Assembly (NCBI GenBank): GCA_027487515.1
Contig: JAIYDL010000016.1
Span: 434,001 to 498,000, forward strand
Direction: 5' to 3'
Source of the DNA: Pseudomonadota bacterium
GTDB taxonomy: Bacteria > Bdellovibrionota > Bacteriovoracia > Bacteriovoracales > Bacteriovoracaceae
Length of the DNA: 64,000 bases
The notes beneath the pieces were generated by a model. The model was not told where the DNA came from. It did not search any database and saw nothing but the letters and a program-made list of their open reading frames with translations. Positions 51,440 to 61,830 of the stretch are shown here, piece after piece. A program made the position numbers and the translations under genes. Each line of letters begins with the position of its first letter. The first letter of the stretch is position 1.

Positions 51440-52327
51440 ATGAAATACCTGTCTGCGATTGCAGTCCTTCTTCTTTGTCTTGCATCTCACGCGAGCACGG
51501 ACACCAAAACTTTTTTCTTCGACGGGACCCAGGAATCAGTCCAGCTCTCTTTGAGGGCCGAAGAGACTCACACTGAGTACCGGTATGAGCAGCGCCGAAC
51601 GATTTGCTACCGGACCGAGGTATTCTACGAAACCGTCTGCACGGGGCACCCCCGTCCTTCATGTTACACAAGACCTGTTACTCGGACTGTCGCTTACTCC
51701 TGCATCCAAACGGTTCGCATTCCGTATCAGGTGAAGGACTACGACGTGGACGCGAGTGTTGAACTCGAGGCTTCGGCCCTTCCTGGTGTTCAGGCGGGTG
51801 AGACCTTTAAAGTGACCCTCGATGGGGATCGGCTCTCGCTTACGGCGCTGAGCTCCGGCCGCAGAAATTTTGTGCTACTCAAGAAAGAAGAGATTGCCTC
51901 GAGCACCAGCGGAGGCATGAAGTTCCTGACTGCGTCGTACAGGGCCGTGGTGATGGACGCACAACCCGTTTTAGCAGCGCTATCGATGAACGGTATCGGT
52001 ATCCGTAATCCTGTCCTCAATTTTGATCTTGGCCCCATCGCGGATCGCGAGATGATCGGATTCAAGCTTCTCGTCAAAAAGTCTCCGGTGATTGGTGGTC
52101 AGACTGTTCTCTTTGATCGGGAGCTGGGGTCAGAAGAGGTATCTCTCGTGAGCGAAGGGCTTAGAACTCGCGCGGAAGTCAACGTTGAGCGCCTCGGGAT
52201 CGAGCTCAGGAATGGTCGGTATTCCCTTACTGCGAAGGCGTTCTTTAAGCTTCAGGGCTCGCTCTTGAACCCTTCCCAATTTGAAGCAACAGAGTCCTCT
52301 CGTACACTTCTTTTCAAAGTCCGCTAA
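51440..52327 (+). CDS. Secreted protein with disulphide-type cysteines, unknown function
   Basis: The ATG at 51440 follows CAGGAG and gives a signal peptide (about 1-18, ending SHAS). The 295-residue protein has four cysteines close together at about 56-90 (ICYRTE, TVCTGH, SCYTRP, YSCIQT), probably paired as disulphides, followed by beta-rich sequence. No family was recognised; a beta-sandwich fold is possible. It has its own terminator downstream and no obvious operon partner. Confidence 0.65.
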   Translation: MKYLSAIAVLLLCLASHASTDTKTFFFDGTQESVQLSLRAEETHTEYRYEQRRTICYRTEVFYETVCTGHPRPSCYTRPVTRTVAYSCIQTVRIPYQVKDYDVDASVELEASALPGVQAGETFKVTLDGDRLSLTALSSGRRNFVLLKKEEIASSTSGGMKFLTASYRAVVMDAQPVLAALSMNGIGIRNPVLNFDLGPIADREMIGFKLLVKKSPVIGGQTVLFDRELGSEEVSLVSEGLRTRAEVNVERLGIELRNGRYSLTAKAFFKLQGSLLNPSQFEATESSRTLLFKVR

Positions 52328-52333
52328 CGAGTT

Positions 52334-52373
52334 TGCCCAGAGATTGCCACTAAGTCTCTCTGGGCATACTTTC
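52334..52373 (+). terminator. Terminator of the 51440 gene
   Basis: TGCCCAGAGA (52334-52343) pairs perfectly with TCTCTGGGCA (52357-52366), followed by TACTTTCTTTCTT. Confidence 0.85.
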
Positions 52374-52442
52374 TTTCTTGAATCTGAGTAAATTACTTTG
52401 GTAAGCCTTGGGAGAATGGTCATTTCTGCCGTGGCCCCTTGC

Positions 52443-52466
52443 TGACCGGTCATTTTGGTATGATAA
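52443..52466 (+). promoter_or_regulatory. Palindrome plus extended -10 element upstream of the propeller lipoprotein
   Basis: TGACCGGTCA (52443-52452) is a perfect 10-bp palindrome. TGGTATGAT (52456-52464) fits an extended -10 promoter. The palindrome would cover the upstream part and may be an operator. Confidence 0.35.
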
Positions 52467-52484
52467 GGTTGGGAGACTTTGCTC

Positions 52485-53411
52485 ATGATCCTTGTCATAC
52501 AAATCTTGGTCCTCTTCCTCTCGACTTCGTGTCTCCTTAAAGACGAGTCACCAATTGAGACGAGGAGTGAGAGCCTGAACTTGATTCAGTCCGGTGATAT
52601 CATCGTCTCCAACACTGGGAATGATTCCATCCTTCTCCTCGATCCGGACGGGGGCCTTAAAGAGGTCCTCGTCGATTCACCGACGGATGCGACCTTGATC
52701 CTGAATGGGATGACCTACGATGCCACCACAGGCTCAATCCTCTACTTAAACGATTCGACCACTGCGACGTTAGACGCTGTGAAGTCGATTTCCCTGACCG
52801 ACGGGAGTGTCTCCACTTACCTTAGTAATAGTAATTTGAATGGAGTCCTTCCCGGACTGACTCGCCTCACCAATGGAAACCTCCTGATCATCGAAGGGAC
52901 CACTGCCGCGGAAGCTTTCAGTTCGGGTAAAATCCGACAAGGGGCCCCGTTCATAAGTACCCTCATCAACGCCGCTGCGGACATCCAGGCCCTCTCAACC
53001 GGAGGCTTCGTCGTCTGCTCTTCTGGCACGGCCAATACGGTCCGGACCTACAACGCGGCCGGAGTCGTTCAATCAACGGCCACGTCTGCGGTACCAACTC
53101 CCTCCCTCGGTGCGCTCGCTGCGACGGCATGTATTCAGGATGCTAATGGCCGAATCATCGTCGCGTACTCGGGAGCTACGGATGCGATTCGAGTTTACTC
53201 ATCAACTGCCCTAACGACGGTAGTCTGGACCTACACCGATGCGAATGTGCTGGCCACTCCAGCGAAGATTGCCTTGAGACCGAACGGGAACATCCTGGTT
53301 GTCGACCAAGGGTTCAACCATATCGTCGAGCTGACACCGGACGGTACCTTCGTGGACCTCCTGGGTGGAGCTGCCCTCGCGACACCCGTGAACCTCGTCG
53401 TGGTGCCATGA
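52485..53411 (+). CDS. Lipoprotein with beta-propeller-like repeats
   Basis: I prefer ATG 52485, about 10 bases after GGGAG; a TTG at 52479 is also in frame. The 308-residue product has a lipobox LSTSC near residue 16. The body shows repeats typical of NHL/SMP-30-like propellers: SGDIIVSNTGNDSILLLDPDG, NLLIIEGT, GRIIVAYSGATDAIRVY and GNILVVDQGFNHIVELTPDG. It is likely a lipid-anchored binding or scaffold protein on the outer membrane. It overlaps the next gene by ATGA. Confidence 0.75.
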   Translation: MILVIQILVLFLSTSCLLKDESPIETRSESLNLIQSGDIIVSNTGNDSILLLDPDGGLKEVLVDSPTDATLILNGMTYDATTGSILYLNDSTTATLDAVKSISLTDGSVSTYLSNSNLNGVLPGLTRLTNGNLLIIEGTTAAEAFSSGKIRQGAPFISTLINAAADIQALSTGGFVVCSSGTANTVRTYNAAGVVQSTATSAVPTPSLGALAATACIQDANGRIIVAYSGATDAIRVYSSTALTTVVWTYTDANVLATPAKIALRPNGNILVVDQGFNHIVELTPDGTFVDLLGGAALATPVNLVVVP

Positions 53412-53995
53412 AGAGAGCCTTACTCTGCCTCCTTCTTCTCACTTTTTCTTCATCCGTCTCCGCGGTCGTCTACGTCGGTGGCAACTACGGCATCGCAACC
53501 TACGGGGCCGAGCCCTTGGATAAGTACCGAGTTCACCCGAAGGGCTACGGTTACGGTGGGTTCCTCGGGATCGGTAAAGACTTCGTAGGCCTGGAAGGGT
53601 TCTATCAGTCCCTTCCCACGAAAGGCGAGATCAAGCACGACGGAGGCTCCCATGACATCACGACCAACGCAACGGCCGTCGGGGCCGCCCTTCGGTTTGG
53701 CTTCCAATCCTTCTACCTCCGGCTAGGGATCGCGAGCTATGACGTGCGGCAGTCACTGTCGATCACCGACGAAGCGAGCCAGGAAGCGGCCACTGAGATC
53801 TATGAGGTTCAAGAGAAGGTCCGAAAAAATGGAGTCCTCTTTGGCGGAGGTCTTCATGGGAAGCTGAGCGAAAACTTCCGCTACATCATAGACTATTCCC
53901 GCTACCAAATTACAGGGGTCGGGGAGTATGACACCGTATCCGTTGGACTCTCGTTCAATCTGCCGGAACGCTTTCTCTCTCTCGGGAAGTACTAA
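53408..53995 (+). CDS. Outer-membrane beta-barrel-type protein
   Basis: The 195-residue product has a signal peptide (about 1-19, ending SVSA) and strand-turn pattern with many Gly and aromatic residues (YVGGNYGIATYG, GYGYGGFLGIG, RFGFQSFYLRLGIASY, YDTVSVGLSFNLPERF). It resembles small OmpW/OMP_b-brl proteins. It is coupled to the propeller lipoprotein (ATGA), so the two may form a surface pair. It meets lysA tail to tail with a 4-base overlap. Confidence 0.8.
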   Translation: MKRALLCLLLLTFSSSVSAVVYVGGNYGIATYGAEPLDKYRVHPKGYGYGGFLGIGKDFVGLEGFYQSLPTKGEIKHDGGSHDITTNATAVGAALRFGFQSFYLRLGIASYDVRQSLSITDEASQEAATEIYEVQEKVRKNGVLFGGGLHGKLSENFRYIIDYSRYQITGVGEYDTVSVGLSFNLPERFLSLGKY

Positions 53996-55257
53996 AGAAG
54001 TTCTTCGTATCCTTGTGCTTGATTCACTACCCGGAGTTTCTTCTGCCGGGTGATGAGGAGTTCGAGGGGCCTTCCGCGCAGATTATAGTTCGACCCCATG
54101 CTGAAGCCATAGGCCCCGGTGTCGCACAAGACGATGAGGTCTCCGCTTTTCATCGCCGGCAGATGTCGGTCGGATCCGAAGCAGTCGGAGGTTTCGCAAA
54201 TCGGCCCGACCACGTGACAGACTCGATCGGCCCGTGCCTGGCGAACCGGAAGAAGCGCATGATAGGCGCCGTAAAGAGAGGGGCGCATGAAGTCGTTCAT
54301 CCCTCCGTCGACGATCAAGAAGTGATTGTCTTCGGAGATCTTATTCCGAAGAACCTTCATGATGAGAATCCCGGCCCGGGCCACAATGCGGCGGCCCGGC
54401 TCGAAGACAATCCGAGGCCTCTGCAGAGAGCGCGCGTGAAAATGTTTCGCGATCGTGGCAGCGACCAAGGCCATGTAGTCTGCGACGGCCGGAAGTTTTG
54501 AGGAATCCTCGGGGTGATAATCCACACCAAGACCACCTCCCACGTCGAGGAATTCCAGCGGAACTTTCGTCTTAAGGGCGACCTCACAAAGGCGAGCGAT
54601 CCCCCGGCGGGTCGCGCCTAAGTCCAGGAGCTGGCTTCCGATGTGGACCGAAAGACCTACCAGTCGAGCATGGGTCCAGAGGTACGGCGAGGCCACGGCC
54701 TTAAGGATGTCGGCTTCGAGGAGGCCGAACTTGTGGGTCTTATTCCCAGTGGAAATGAACTTATGGGTCTTGGGTTTGACGACCGGGTTTAGGCGAAAAC
54801 AAATCCGTGCCGTTTTCCGCAGCCTGCGGGCACAGGAATTGATCAGCTCGAGTTCTTCGATGGACTCAACGTTGAATGAGAAGATCCCGTGCTTCGTGGT
54901 CTTGAGTGCAAAGAGGATCTCTTCCTCGGTTTTTCCCACCCCGGAGAAGACAATTTTTTCCGGAGGGATCCCGGCCTCGAGGGCGCGACGAAGTTCTCCT
55001 CCGGAGACGATGTCGGCCCCAGATCCCTGGGCCGCGAGAGCTCGGAGAAGCTCCCGGTTGGGGTTGGACTTGAGCGCAAAGCATACCAGAGGGTCTGTGA
55101 GACCTGCTGCACTGGCACCGCCGGCGAACTCTTGGTAGTTCGCGACGAGCATCTCCTCGCAGTAAAGGAAAAACGGAGTCCGGTGTCTCTTCGCAACTGC
55201 TGCGAGATCGATGCCGCTGAACTGGAGGGACTTTTTCTTGTAGCTTAAGTACTTCAT
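53992..55257 (-). CDS. lysA: Diaminopimelate decarboxylase
   Basis: The 421-residue protein is a fold III PLP enzyme with catalytic Lys63 in CFALKSNPN, the glycine loop LDVGGGLGVDY, EPGRRIVARAG and the second-subunit Cys in CETSDCFGSDR. It makes L-lysine from meso-diaminopimelate. It is the last gene of the pyr operon and overlaps pyrE by ATGA, an unusual arrangement of lysine and pyrimidine genes. Confidence 0.95.
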   Translation of the reverse strand: MKYLSYKKKSLQFSGIDLAAVAKRHRTPFFLYCEEMLVANYQEFAGGASAAGLTDPLVCFALKSNPNRELLRALAAQGSGADIVSGGELRRALEAGIPPEKIVFSGVGKTEEEILFALKTTKHGIFSFNVESIEELELINSCARRLRKTARICFRLNPVVKPKTHKFISTGNKTHKFGLLEADILKAVASPYLWTHARLVGLSVHIGSQLLDLGATRRGIARLCEVALKTKVPLEFLDVGGGLGVDYHPEDSSKLPAVADYMALVAATIAKHFHARSLQRPRIVFEPGRRIVARAGILIMKVLRNKISEDNHFLIVDGGMNDFMRPSLYGAYHALLPVRQARADRVCHVVGPICETSDCFGSDRHLPAMKSGDLIVLCDTGAYGFSMGSNYNLRGRPLELLITRQKKLRVVNQAQGYEELL

Positions 55258-55871
55258 GGAAACCGCACACTTTCTTTCCAGTTGAGGACCTGGGAGAGGC
55301 TTCCCGCATCGAGGAGCTGGTCTTCGAATGCGACCTGGGCCAGAACTTCAAAGTTTGACAGTGAGGCCAGTGCAAAACCGGCCTCTTTGAAAACCGTGCG
55401 AACCTCGGGAAAATCGTAGGTAAAGATGCTCATGATCACAGGCACGGTCACACCGGCCTCTCGGAGCTTTTCGCCGGCGGCGATGGAACTCTTGCCGGTC
55501 GAGATCAAGTCCTCAATCAGGACTGCTTTTTGTCCAGTGACAACCGCCCCTTCGACGGCATTCTTCCGGCCGTGCTCTTTGCTGGATGATCGGACGTAGA
55601 CAAGGGGAAGCTTGAGCTCTTGAGAAATCCACGCGGCCCAGGGGATCCCTGCGGTGGCGGTCCCGGCGATGAGGTCAACGCCGAGTGGGCGAATGGCCTC
55701 GACGAAAGCACTGACGATGCGCTCCCGGGCGGGTACCGTGGAAATCAAGAGCCGGTTATCGCAGTAGACCGGGGATTTAATCCCAGAGGTCCAGGTGAAG
55801 GGCTCTTGGGGTCTTAGGAAAACGGCTTTTTCCTGAAGAAGAGTTTTGGCGACGGCGCGGGCAACGGACAT
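55254..55871 (-). CDS. pyrE: Orotate phosphoribosyltransferase
   Basis: The protein starts at MSVARAVAK (ATG 55871) and has 205 residues; a longer in-frame reading into pyrF is not credible. The PRPP motif VLIEDLISTGKSS and the flexible loop YVRSSSKEHGRKNAVEG are present. It forms orotidine monophosphate. The start lies 2 bases after the pyrF stop. Confidence 0.95.
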   Translation of the reverse strand: MSVARAVAKTLLQEKAVFLRPQEPFTWTSGIKSPVYCDNRLLISTVPARERIVSAFVEAIRPLGVDLIAGTATAGIPWAAWISQELKLPLVYVRSSSKEHGRKNAVEGAVVTGQKAVLIEDLISTGKSSIAAGEKLREAGVTVPVIMSIFTYDFPEVRTVFKEAGFALASLSNFEVLAQVAFEDQLLDAGSLSQVLNWKESVRFP

Positions 55872-55873
55872 TT

Positions 55874-56572
55874 CTAGTTTCCTTTGAGAATGGCTTCGAG
55901 GGCACGGCGCGGATCGGCCGCTTTTGTGATCGGTCTCCCGATCACCATGAAATCTGTTCCGAGGCGGATCGCTTCGCCCGGGGTTGTGATGCGTTTCTGG
56001 TCTTGCGAGTCGGCGCTCGTCGGACGAATCCCTGGGGTCACGGTGAGAAACTCCAAACCGCACACCTCTTTGATCGCGGGGACCTCAAGCGGAGATGAAA
56101 CGACACCGTCACAGCCGGCCTCTTTGGCGAGTGCCGCGTAGCGAGTGACGGATTCTCGAACCTCCCCAGGGATTCGCTGCTCCCGGTTCATTTGCTCGGT
56201 GGTCGTACTCGTGAGTTGGGTCACAGCGATCAGGAGCGGTGAGCGGGGAGCGGATTTTAGGACATCGGCCGCTCGCTTCATCATCTCGCTTCCACCGCTC
56301 GCATGGACGTTGACCATGTCGATCGGAAGCCGGCCAAGCACGGCCATGGCCTGGGCCACGGTGTTGGGGATGTCGTGGAGCTTGAGGTCGAGAAAAATTT
56401 TGAAGCCCCTGTCTCTGGCATCGGAGATGAGGTCGGGACCAGCACTGTAGAAGAGCTCCAGGCCAATCTTGACCCACACCCGGTGTCCCTCAAGGACCGG
56501 TAAAAAATCGACGGCGCTCTTACGATCACTGAAATCCAAGGCGACGATGACCTTCTCCGCCGGGACGATCAC
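55874..56572 (-). CDS. pyrF: Orotidine 5'-phosphate decarboxylase
   Basis: The 232-residue protein has the catalytic D-x-K-x-x-D in [20 protein letters not shown] and the phosphate loop near VTPGIRP. It makes UMP from OMP. Its start overlaps the carB stop by ATGA. The order pyrF-pyrE follows the pathway in reverse. Confidence 0.95.
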   Translation of the reverse strand: MIVPAEKVIVALDFSDRKSAVDFLPVLEGHRVWVKIGLELFYSAGPDLISDARDRGFKIFLDLKLHDIPNTVAQAMAVLGRLPIDMVNVHASGGSEMMKRAADVLKSAPRSPLLIAVTQLTSTTTEQMNREQRIPGEVRESVTRYAALAKEAGCDGVVSSPLEVPAIKEVCGLEFLTVTPGIRPTSADSQDQKRITTPGEAIRLGTDFMVIGRPITKAADPRRALEAILKGN

Positions 56573-59500
56573 AGGGCGTCCATCGAGTAAGTGTTTCGCT
56601 CGATCGTTCGCAGGAGCGCTTCCGTGGTATCGAGAGAGGTGAGGCAGAGGAGTCCCCGCTCGACGGCGATCCGTCGCATCTTAAAGCCATCAGATTCGAC
56701 GTTCTTCCCTTTCGAGATGGTGTTGATCACGAGGGCCACGCGGCCTGACTTGATCTCTTTGATGATGTCGTCTTCGCCCTGTCCGATCCGGGCAACAGTC
56801 CGGACCGGGATGTTCGCCGCCTTCAGCACCCGGGCCGTTCCCTCGGTGGCGAGGAAATCAAACCCTACCTGGTAGAAGCGTTTGAAGAGACGGACTGCCT
56901 CTTCCTTGTCCTTGTCGTTGATCGTCGCAAGGATTGTCCCAGAATCCGGGATCACAACGCCGGCGGCGACGAAAGCCTTGTGGAGCGCCTTCTCGAACAC
57001 TCGGTCCTTGCCCATCACTTCTCCCGTGGACTTCATTTCGGGCCCGAGGGCGATCTCGACATCGGAGAGTTTGGCGAAAGAGAAGACGGGCGCCTTGACG
57101 GCGACGGAGTCACCGATCGGATGGACCCCGTCGCTGAACCCCTGAGACCGGAGGGATTCTCCGAGGATCGCACGGGTTGCGATCTTGGCCATGGGGACAC
57201 CCGTCACCTTCGATAGGAAGGGCACGGTCCTCGACGAGCGTGGGTTAACCTCGAGGACAAAGACTTCGTCGTTGTAGATCACAAACTGAAGGTTGATCAA
57301 CCCTTTGATGTTCAGCGCCTTCGTGATCGAGATGGTGGTTTCGGCGAGCTGCTTGAGGATCGCAGCGGACACAGTCTGCGGCGGATAAACCGCGATGGAG
57401 TCGCCGGAGTGAACGCCGGCCTTCTCAATGTGCTCCATGATTCCTGGGATAAAAACGGTCTCACCGTCGGAGATCGCGTCGACCTCCATTTCTCGTCCGA
57501 TCATGTAGCGATCGATCAGAACCGGGTGCTCTGGGTTCACTTGGACGGCCCGTCGCATGTAGTCCTTGAGTTCGAACTCATCGTAGACGATCTCCATCGC
57601 CCGACCCCCGAGGACGTAGGAGGGTCTCACGATGACTGGGAACCCGAGGTGCGCCGATTTCTCCACGGCTTCGTTAACGGACGTCACAGTGATCCCCAAG
57701 GGCTGAGCAATCTCAAGGCCGCGGAGGAGTTCCTCGAAGCGCTTCCGATCCTCGGCCCGGTCGATGTCGTCCGTGGAGGTCCCGAGAATTCGCACTCCGA
57801 GCTGCGCGAGAGGCTCCGCCAGGTTTATCGCCGTCTGACCGCCGAACTGAACGATCACTCCAATGGGATTCTCGCGTTCGACCACGTTGAAGACGTCCTC
57901 TACGGTGAGGGGCTCGAAGTAGAGGCGATCCGAGATGTTGAAGTCCGTGGAAACGGTCTCAGGGTTGTTGTTGATGACGATCGCTTCAAAGCCTAGGTCC
58001 CGGATCGCCGTGATGGCATGGACTGTGGCGTAGTCGAATTCGATGCCCTGGCCAATCCGGATCGGGCCCGACCCGAGGACGACGACTTTCTTCTTCGGAG
58101 ACTCCAGAACCTCGTCCTGGGCCTCGTAGGTTGAGTAGTAGTATGGAGTCGAGGACTCGAACTCACCAGCGCAGGTGTCCACCATTTTGAAGACCGGAAC
58201 GATCTTGTGTTCCTTCCGGAGACGACGAACATCGGCCTCTTCGCACTTCCAGATCGCTGCGATCGTCACGTCGGCGAAGCCCAATCGCTTCGCGTCCCGC
58301 AGAACCTGCGGCCCACGACCGGACGCTTCGAGTCGGCGCTCCATGGCGATGATGTTCTGGATCTTGGCGAGGAAGAAGCGGTCAATTCGAGTGAGCTCAA
58401 ACAGTTCCTCGGGACCGATCCCGTGCCGGAGTGCTTCGGCGACGACGAAGAGTCGTTCGTCGTCTTGGCGAGCAATCTTTTCGAGGAGTTCGTTTCGCGT
58501 CCGCTGGCGCCACTCAGGAAGTTCGAGGTGATGCAAGCCGACCTCGAGGGAGCGCACGGCCTTCAGGAGTGACTCCTCAATCGTCCGACCAAGGGCCATG
58601 ACCTCGCCGGTGGCCTTCATCTGCGTCCCGAGCCGTCGGTTGGCGCCGACGAACTTATCGAAGGGCCAGCGCGGGATCTTCGTAACCACGTAGTCCAGGG
58701 CAGGCTCGAAGCAAGCAAAGGTCTTTTTCGTGATGGGGTTAAGGATTTCGTCGAGCGTGAGACCGAGGGCAATCTTCGCCGCAATCTTCGCGATCGGGTA
58801 GCCGGTTGCCTTACTCGCGAGGGCCGACGAGCGCGACACCCGAGGATTGACTTCGATCACATAGTACTGGAAAGAGTCCGGATCGAGGGCGTACTGGACA
58901 TTGCAGCCCCCCTCGATCTTGAGTGCGCGGATGATTTTGAGCGCGGAGCTTCGGAGTAGCTGATACTCCTTGTCGCTCAAGGTCTGACTCGGGGCCACGA
59001 CGATCGAGTCGCCGGTGTGCACGCCGACCGGATCGATGTTTTCCATGTTGCAGACGATGATGCAGTTATCCTTCGAGTCTCGGATGACTTCATACTCGAT
59101 CTCTTTGAAGCCAGCGATGGAGCGCTCGATTAGGCACTGTTGGATCGGTGACGCTGAGAGCCCAGAAGTTGTGGTGGTGAAGAGCTCCTCTTGATTCCGA
59201 GCAATCCCGCCGCCGGTGCCGCCGAGCGTGTACGCGGGTCTCACGATGAGAGGGTAGCCGATCCGTTCCGCGAACTCGAGGGCCTCGGCGACCGTCGTGA
59301 CGATGCGGCTCTCGGGAACCGGTTCTCCGATCTCTTGCATGAGTTCCTTGAAGAGCTTCCGATCTTCGGCCTTCTGGATCGTGTCCACTCGGCAGCCGAG
59401 TAACTGGACCCCCAGGCGCTTGAGATGGCCTCCCTCCTCAAGTTTCACGGCGAGGTTGAGAGCGGTTTGACCTCCGAGAGTTGGGAGGAGACCATCGGGC

Positions 59501-59745
59501 TTTTCTTTGTGAATGATTTTTAAGAGGAACTCGGTCGTCAGCGGCTCGATGTAGACCTTGTGTGCGGTTTCCCTATCCGTCATGATCGTCGCTGGGTTCG
59601 AGTTCACCAAAACGACCTCGACTCCCTCTTCGATCAGCGACTTCACCGCTTGTGTTCCGGAATAGTCGAACTCTGCGGCCTGGCCTATCACGATCGGGCC
59701 AGAGCCAATGACGAGGACTTTTTTCAAATGGTTTTGTAATGGCAT
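56569..59745 (-). CDS. carB: Carbamoyl phosphate synthase large subunit
   Basis: The 1058-residue protein has two ATP-grasp halves. [23 protein letters not shown] opens the first and [20 protein letters not shown] the second (about 555). [35 protein letters not shown] and its counterpart [22 protein letters not shown] are present, and an MGS-like allosteric domain ends the protein (about 940-1058). It makes carbamoyl phosphate for pyrimidines and arginine. It starts 1 base after the carA stop. Confidence 0.97.
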   Translation of the reverse strand: MPLQNHLKKVLVIGSGPIVIGQAAEFDYSGTQAVKSLIEEGVEVVLVNSNPATIMTDRETAHKVYIEPLTTEFLLKIIHKEKPDGLLPTLGGQTALNLAVKLEEGGHLKRLGVQLLGCRVDTIQKAEDRKLFKELMQEIGEPVPESRIVTTVAEALEFAERIGYPLIVRPAYTLGGTGGGIARNQEELFTTTTSGLSASPIQQCLIERSIAGFKEIEYEVIRDSKDNCIIVCNMENIDPVGVHTGDSIVVAPSQTLSDKEYQLLRSSALKIIRALKIEGGCNVQYALDPDSFQYYVIEVNPRVSRSSALASKATGYPIAKIAAKIALGLTLDEILNPITKKTFACFEPALDYVVTKIPRWPFDKFVGANRRLGTQMKATGEVMALGRTIEESLLKAVRSLEVGLHHLELPEWRQRTRNELLEKIARQDDERLFVVAEALRHGIGPEELFELTRIDRFFLAKIQNIIAMERRLEASGRGPQVLRDAKRLGFADVTIAAIWKCEEADVRRLRKEHKIVPVFKMVDTCAGEFESSTPYYYSTYEAQDEVLESPKKKVVVLGSGPIRIGQGIEFDYATVHAITAIRDLGFEAIVINNNPETVSTDFNISDRLYFEPLTVEDVFNVVERENPIGVIVQFGGQTAINLAEPLAQLGVRILGTSTDDIDRAEDRKRFEELLRGLEIAQPLGITVTSVNEAVEKSAHLGFPVIVRPSYVLGGRAMEIVYDEFELKDYMRRAVQVNPEHPVLIDRYMIGREMEVDAISDGETVFIPGIMEHIEKAGVHSGDSIAVYPPQTVSAAILKQLAETTISITKALNIKGLINLQFVIYNDEVFVLEVNPRSSRTVPFLSKVTGVPMAKIATRAILGESLRSQGFSDGVHPIGDSVAVKAPVFSFAKLSDVEIALGPEMKSTGEVMGKDRVFEKALHKAFVAAGVVIPDSGTILATINDKDKEEAVRLFKRFYQVGFDFLATEGTARVLKAANIPVRTVARIGQGEDDIIKEIKSGRVALVINTISKGKNVESDGFKMRRIAVERGLLCLTSLDTTEALLRTIERNTYSMDAL

Positions 59746-59746
59746 C

Positions 59747-60823
59747 TTAGTTCCTTATGGTCTTGAGGAAGTCGTCGAAGAGCCAGGCCGTATCCTCAGG
59801 CCCTGGACAGGCCTCAGGGTGATACTGGACAGAGAACGCCGGGAGTGTTCGGTGCTTGAGACCTTCGATGGTGCGATCGTTGATGTTGATCTGTGTGACC
59901 TCGAGCTCCGTGTTCGCCACCGACGCCGTGGTCACGGCGTACCCGTGGTTCTGAGAACTCATGAAAACCTTTCCGAGGCGCAGGTCCTTCACCGGATGAT
60001 TCCCTCCGCGGTGACCGAACTTCAGCTTCTCCGTGTCCGCCCCGTTGGCGAGGGCGAAGAGCTGGTGTCCCATGCAAATCGAGAACATCGGGTACCGTGT
60101 CTGGAGGTGTTTGATCACGGGGAGAACCTCCGGGACATCCTTCGGGTTCCCCGGACCATTGGACATGACCACACCGTCTGGTCGGTAGCTCTCGATGAGG
60201 TCTACGGTTGCGTTCCAGGGCACCACCACCACGTCACTGTTGCGGCGCAGGAGCGAGCGAAGGATGTTCTTTTTGTAGCCGAAGTCCATCAGGATAATGC
60301 GCTTTCCCTCGCCCGGAAAATGAATCGGGTTCTTCGTCGAGACTCGGGCGATCTGATCCGTTCCGAGGGGTCTCGCGAAGACCTCAGAGAGGTTTCGGAC
60401 TGGGTAGTCCTGGGGGACGAGGGCCGCTTTCATGACTCCTCTGTCTCTTATCTTCTTGGTCAGCTCTCGTGTATCGATGCCGGCGATTCCGGGGATCTTG
60501 AAGCGGGCAAGAAATTCTCGGAGCGAGTATTCGTTGCGCCAGTTCGATCCGTGCATCGGGCACTCGCGGACCACGAGTCCCTTGAGCGCCGGGGTGAGGG
60601 ATTCGAAGTCGTCTTTGTTCACGCCGTAGTTTCCGATCAGGGGGTAGGTCATGACGACGACCTGATCGCAGTAAGACGGATCCGAGAGAATCTCCTGGTA
60701 CCCGGTCATGCTCGTATTGAAGACCAGTTCCCCCAGAGAAAACACGTGCTCGAGGTCATGCCCGATCGACTCGCCAAGGTACTCTTCTCCGGTTTCGAGA
60801 ATGAGTTTTATGTGTTTCATCAT
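59747..60823 (-). CDS. carA: Carbamoyl phosphate synthase small subunit
   Basis: I place the start at ATG 60823, overlapping the pyrB stop (ATGA). The 358-residue protein has an N-terminal CPSase domain and a class I glutamine amidotransferase with nucleophile Cys in [11 protein letters not shown] and His-x-Glu in [13 protein letters not shown]. It supplies ammonia to CarB. Confidence 0.96.
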   Translation of the reverse strand: MMKHIKLILETGEEYLGESIGHDLEHVFSLGELVFNTSMTGYQEILSDPSYCDQVVVMTYPLIGNYGVNKDDFESLTPALKGLVVRECPMHGSNWRNEYSLREFLARFKIPGIAGIDTRELTKKIRDRGVMKAALVPQDYPVRNLSEVFARPLGTDQIARVSTKNPIHFPGEGKRIILMDFGYKKNILRSLLRRNSDVVVVPWNATVDLIESYRPDGVVMSNGPGNPKDVPEVLPVIKHLQTRYPMFSICMGHQLFALANGADTEKLKFGHRGGNHPVKDLRLGKVFMSSQNHGYAVTTASVANTELEVTQININDRTIEGLKHRTLPAFSVQYHPEACPGPEDTAWLFDDFLKTIRN

Positions 60824-61725
60824 TGTCTCCCGCGCATGGCCCACTCGAGGATCGCCATCCTCGCGAAGACACCATTACTCATTTGTTTAAAGATCCGTGA
60901 CTTCGGGTGCTCGACCACAGCGTCGGCGATCTCGACGCCCCGGTTGAAAGGCCCTGGATGGAGGGTGATGGCGTCGGGTCGCATGCGGCCCACGCGGGCC
61001 TCGGTGAGACCGAAGTGGACGTGGTACGCTCCGGCGTCGAGTTCGAGGCCCTGGTGGCGCTCGAGCTGGATCCGAAGCATCATGACAGCATCCACTATGG
61101 GAAGGACTTCGTCAAAGTCAGCCGTTCTGACGGTCGGGCCTTTGGGTTCCGGAAGGAGACCCGAGGGCCCGCAGAGGTAGATTTCCATGCCAAACATTTC
61201 GGCCGCCACCATGAGCGAGCCCGCAACTCGGGAATGTTTGATATCCCCGCAGACCGCGATCTTGAGCCCAGCGAGCCGTCCGAATTCCTGGTGGAGTGTG
61301 AGAAGATCCAGGAGTCCCTGAGAGGGGTGCTCGTTCTTCCCGGCACCGGCATTGAGGAGGGGAAGTTGGATCCGATCCCTCAGTTGGTCCAGGACGTGGT
61401 CGTCGGAGTGCCGAAACACGATCCCATCAACACCGAGGCTCTCAAGGGTTTTGAGCGTATCGTAGACCGTCTCTCCTTTCTTCACCGATGAGTTCTCCGG
61501 AACGAAGTTCACGACGTCTGCACCGAGGCGCTTGGCCGCGATCTCAAAGGAGCAGCGGGTCCGAGTGCTTGGCTCGTAGAAGACATTGGCGAAGATCTTG
61601 CGGGTGAGGAGGTGATGAATTTGATCGGGTTGCTGGGAGTTAACGGAAAAGAAATGGGCCCGGTCAACGAGCGCCTGTAAGTCACGGTGAGAAAAACTAG
61701 ATAGCGATAGGAAATGTCGGATCAT
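60820..61725 (-). CDS. pyrB: Aspartate carbamoyltransferase catalytic subunit
   Basis: The 301-residue protein has the carbamoyl-phosphate motif FYEPSTRTRCSFE, HPSQGLLDLLTL (usually HPTQALLD) and HPGPFNRGVEI. It joins carbamoyl phosphate and aspartate, the first committed step of pyrimidine synthesis. It heads the operon behind a clear AGGAGG. No pyrI regulatory subunit, pyrC or pyrR is seen. A weak promoter (TTCACG, 17 bases, TATTCT) precedes it on the minus strand. Confidence 0.95.
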   Translation of the reverse strand: MIRHFLSLSSFSHRDLQALVDRAHFFSVNSQQPDQIHHLLTRKIFANVFYEPSTRTRCSFEIAAKRLGADVVNFVPENSSVKKGETVYDTLKTLESLGVDGIVFRHSDDHVLDQLRDRIQLPLLNAGAGKNEHPSQGLLDLLTLHQEFGRLAGLKIAVCGDIKHSRVAGSLMVAAEMFGMEIYLCGPSGLLPEPKGPTVRTADFDEVLPIVDAVMMLRIQLERHQGLELDAGAYHVHFGLTEARVGRMRPDAITLHPGPFNRGVEIADAVVEHPKSRIFKQMSNGVFARMAILEWAMRGRQ

Positions 61726-61812
61726 TCTCCTCCTGAAGTGCGGTGAAAGTTGTCGAAGTTGGGGTAACGAGAATAGAATAGACTGATGGTTGATCGGCGT
61801 GAAAAAATGATT

Positions 61813-61830
61813 TGATGCGTACAGGCATCA
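61813..61830. promoter_or_regulatory. Inverted repeat TGATGC-N6-GCATCA between pyrB and uvrB
   Basis: Perfect 6-bp arms with a 6-base spacer, in the 183-bp divergent region, about 80 bases from each start codon. It may be an operator for one or both transcripts. It does not match the SOS box forms I know. Confidence 0.4.

Noticed and set aside
59708..61180. 490-codon open frame on the + strand
   Set aside because: It is antisense to carA and pyrB, which have clear family motifs. Its translation is rich in Arg, His and Val with no domain, as expected for an opposite-strand shadow in GC-rich DNA.
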